Source: an uncultured Clostridia bacterium (lineage in GTDB: Bacteria > Bacillota > Clostridia > Oscillospirales > Acutalibacteraceae). Taken from it: a stretch of 64,000 bases of DNA. The stretch covers positions 1 to 64,000 of the forward strand of contig CANQPS010000005.1 of the NCBI GenBank assembly GCA_947625785.1, given 5' to 3'. Shown here one piece after another: positions 62,306 to 64,000 of the stretch (position 1 is the first letter of the stretch; each line of letters starts with the position of its first letter). The translations under genes and the position numbers were made by a program. The notes under the pieces are model-generated. The model saw nothing but the letters and a program-made list of their open reading frames with translations. It searched no databases and was not told where the DNA came from.

Positions 62306-64000
62306 ATGAGTGAAAAAAAGTCATTTTATATTACGACACCTATATACTATCCGTCAGGAAATCCACATATAGGTCATTGTTATACAACAGTTGCCTGCGA
62401 TTCAATCGCAAGATACAAAAGAATGCAGGGATTTGATGTAATGTTTTTAACCGGTACAGACGAACACGGTCTTAAAATTGAACAAAAAGCGTCTGAAAAA
62501 GGTATTACACCAAAGCAATATGTTGATGAAATTGTGGAGATATTTAAAAATTTATGGAGTTATATGAATATTAGTTATGATAGATATATTCGTACAACAG
62601 ATGATTACCATATCGAAACAGTACAAAAAATATTTAAAGAATTATATGATAAAGGGTATATATATAAAGGAGAATATAAGGGTAAATACTGTACACCTTG
62701 TGAGAGTTTCTGGACGGAATCCCAGCTTGTTGACGGAAAATGTCCTGAATGTGGCAGAGATGTTATAGAAGCAAAAGAAGAAGCATATTTTTTCAGAATG
62801 TCGCCGTTTGCTGACAGAATTGAAAAATTACTTACAGAAACAGATTATTTACAGCCGAAAACAAGGGCTATTGAACTTGTAAATAATTTTATAAAACCGG
62901 GCTTGGAGGATTTATGCGTATCACGAACAAGTTTCAAATGGGGTATTCCTGTAACATTTGACGCAAACCACGTTGTATATGTCTGGATTGATGCATTATC
63001 AAATTATATTTCCGCACTTGGTTTTAAAAATAGCAGTTATAATGATTATAATAAATTCTGGCCCGCTGATGTTCATATGGTAGCGAAAGATATTATGCGT
63101 TTTCACGCTATAATATGGCCTGCTATGTTAATGGCACTTGAACAGCCTCTGCCAAAGCACCTTGCTGTACACGGTTGGATAACTTTTAACGGTCAGAAAA
63201 TGAGTAAATCTTTGGGAAATGTAGTAGACCCATTTATACTTGGTCAAAGATATGGTTCAGATTCAATAAGATACCATATTTTAAGGGAAATGGCACTTGG
63301 TTCTGACAGTTCATTTTCTAATGAAATAATGATTAATCGCATTAATACAGACTTGGCAAATGGTTTTGGTAATCTTGTATCAAGAACAGTTGCTATGGTT
63401 GAAAAATATTTTGGCGGAACATTGTCAGCAGAACGTGAAAGTGAAGATGTTGACGAGGAAATTATATCAATGGCGACTTCGCTTGTAAAAACTGTTGATG
63501 AATATATTGACAAAACACAACTTAATAATGCACTGGCAGAAATATTTACAGTTGTATCAAGGGCAAATAAGTATATTGACGAAACATCACCTTGGATACT
63601 CGCAAAAGATGAAAGTAAAAAAAATCGTCTTGCAACGGTTCTGTATAATCTGCTTGAAACAATTAGAATTATATCCGTTTTATTATCATCGTTTATGCCA
63701 ACAACAATGCCTAAGGTTTGGCAGCAAATCGGTTTATCTGATGATATGGCAACATATGAAAATCTATCAAAATTTGGAGTTTTAGCCGATAATGTTACTG
63801 TCAGCAGAGGAGAGGTATTGTTTCCTCGAATAGATGTTGATAAGGAAATTGAAGAACTTAATAAAATTATCGGAAATAAAGACAATGAGAAAAAAAGACA
63901 ACCGGAATATGAGGGACTTGCTTTAATTAATATTGATGATTTTATGAAAGTTGAACTTAGAGCTGCAAAAGTTAAGGCTTGTGAACCTATAAAGAAAGCA
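62306..64000 (+). CDS. metG: Methionyl-tRNA synthetase (3' end outside window)
   Basis: 565 codons are visible, open to the last base. TTPIYYPSGNPHIGHCYTT holds the HIGH motif, CTPCESFWTESQLVDGKCPECG the zinc knuckle, WIDALSNYISALG and FNGQKMSKSLGN the KMSKS loop. After the anticodon-binding helices, residues from about 540 (YEGLALINIDDFMKVELRAAKVKACEPIKKA) begin the C-terminal tRNA-binding (EMAP-like) domain, so the full protein should be about 650 residues. AGGAGG-type site precedes the ATG at 62306. Controlled by the T-box upstream. Confidence 0.97.
   Translation, partial: MSEKKSFYITTPIYYPSGNPHIGHCYTTVACDSIARYKRMQGFDVMFLTGTDEHGLKIEQKASEKGITPKQYVDEIVEIFKNLWSYMNISYDRYIRTTDDYHIETVQKIFKELYDKGYIYKGEYKGKYCTPCESFWTESQLVDGKCPECGRDVIEAKEEAYFFRMSPFADRIEKLLTETDYLQPKTRAIELVNNFIKPGLEDLCVSRTSFKWGIPVTFDANHVVYVWIDALSNYISALGFKNSSYNDYNKFWPADVHMVAKDIMRFHAIIWPAMLMALEQPLPKHLAVHGWITFNGQKMSKSLGNVVDPFILGQRYGSDSIRYHILREMALGSDSSFSNEIMINRINTDLANGFGNLVSRTVAMVEKYFGGTLSAERESEDVDEEIISMATSLVKTVDEYIDKTQLNNALAEIFTVVSRANKYIDETSPWILAKDESKKNRLATVLYNLLETIRIISVLLSSFMPTTMPKVWQQIGLSDDMATYENLSKFGVLADNVTVSRGEVLFPRIDVDKEIEELNKIIGNKDNEKKRQPEYEGLALINIDDFMKVELRAAKVKACEPIKKA

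Overview
The window is AT-rich DNA from a low-GC Gram-positive bacterium, most likely a spore-forming member of the Clostridia (Oscillospiraceae/Ruminococcus-like). The support is: spoVAD, T-box control of metG, a MecA-type adaptor, DnaD and DnaC/DnaI-type primosome genes, a type III glutamine synthetase, an Amt-PII fusion, a split B12-dependent methionine synthase, and strong AGGAGG ribosome sites with frequent TTG/GTG starts. The species cannot be named from sequence alone.

Layout. 1-2 kb: 3' part of a GH25 lysozyme with LysM domains, an N-terminally deleted FeoB gene, and a solo IS200/IS605-type right end (omega/HEARO-like RNA). 2-4 kb: an atypical LytTR regulator and two small genes. 4-7.7 kb (minus strand): thiS-thiF-thiG-thiH-thiE behind a consensus promoter and a very short terminator-like leader, with no TPP riboswitch visible. 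7.8-12.3 kb: rpsB-tsf, flavin reductase-like protein, aldo/keto reductase, formate/nitrite-type channel. 12.4-12.6 kb: tRNA-Gly(TCC) and tRNA-Arg(TCT).

13.0-17.7 kb is the most unusual block. It is visibly GC-richer than its surroundings and holds a five-gene operon: circularly permuted ATP-grasp, alpha-E protein, transglutaminase-like protein, an AstE/AspA-type zinc deacylase, and a co-aligned second deacylase copy that has lost its catalytic residues. It sits directly downstream of the tRNA pair and is followed by apparent gene remnants and a 22-residue peptide gene. It looks like an acquired peptide or amide metabolism module.

18.4-23.4 kb (minus): ddl-murI-DUF1934-argS and a degenerate MetH-like gene. 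23.8-27.3 kb: cell-wall enzymes (NlpC/P60 with four peptidoglycan-binding repeats; polysaccharide deacetylase). 27.4-36.3 kb: a long plus-strand operon dnaD-dnaC-degV-rnr-metH activation subunit-metH-PP-loop ATPase. 36.4-39.7 kb: zinc-ribbon, TPM and SPFH membrane proteins resembling Bacillus YdjG/H/I, plus a small membrane protein. 39.8-49.7 kb: galU, a prokaryotic RING protein, solo spoVAD, PAP2, a small regulator, LysM protein, MATE, DUF3810, MecA and pyk. 50-53.3 kb: two GH13 genes, the first with degraded catalytic motifs. 53.4-57 kb (minus): eno and panB-panC-panD. 57.1-57.6 kb: almost three tandem copies of a hairpin-rich repeat of about 168 bp. 57.6-61.7 kb: glnA (GSIII) and amt-PII, each behind a leader that combines a hexaloop hairpin with an overlapping terminator, as in ANTAR-controlled nitrogen genes. 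61.9-64 kb: T-box leader and the start of metG.

The genes are mostly housekeeping. The parts worth following up are the 13-18 kb island, the glnA/amt leaders, the structured repeats, the pairs of working enzyme plus dead paralogue, and the RNA-level control elements.
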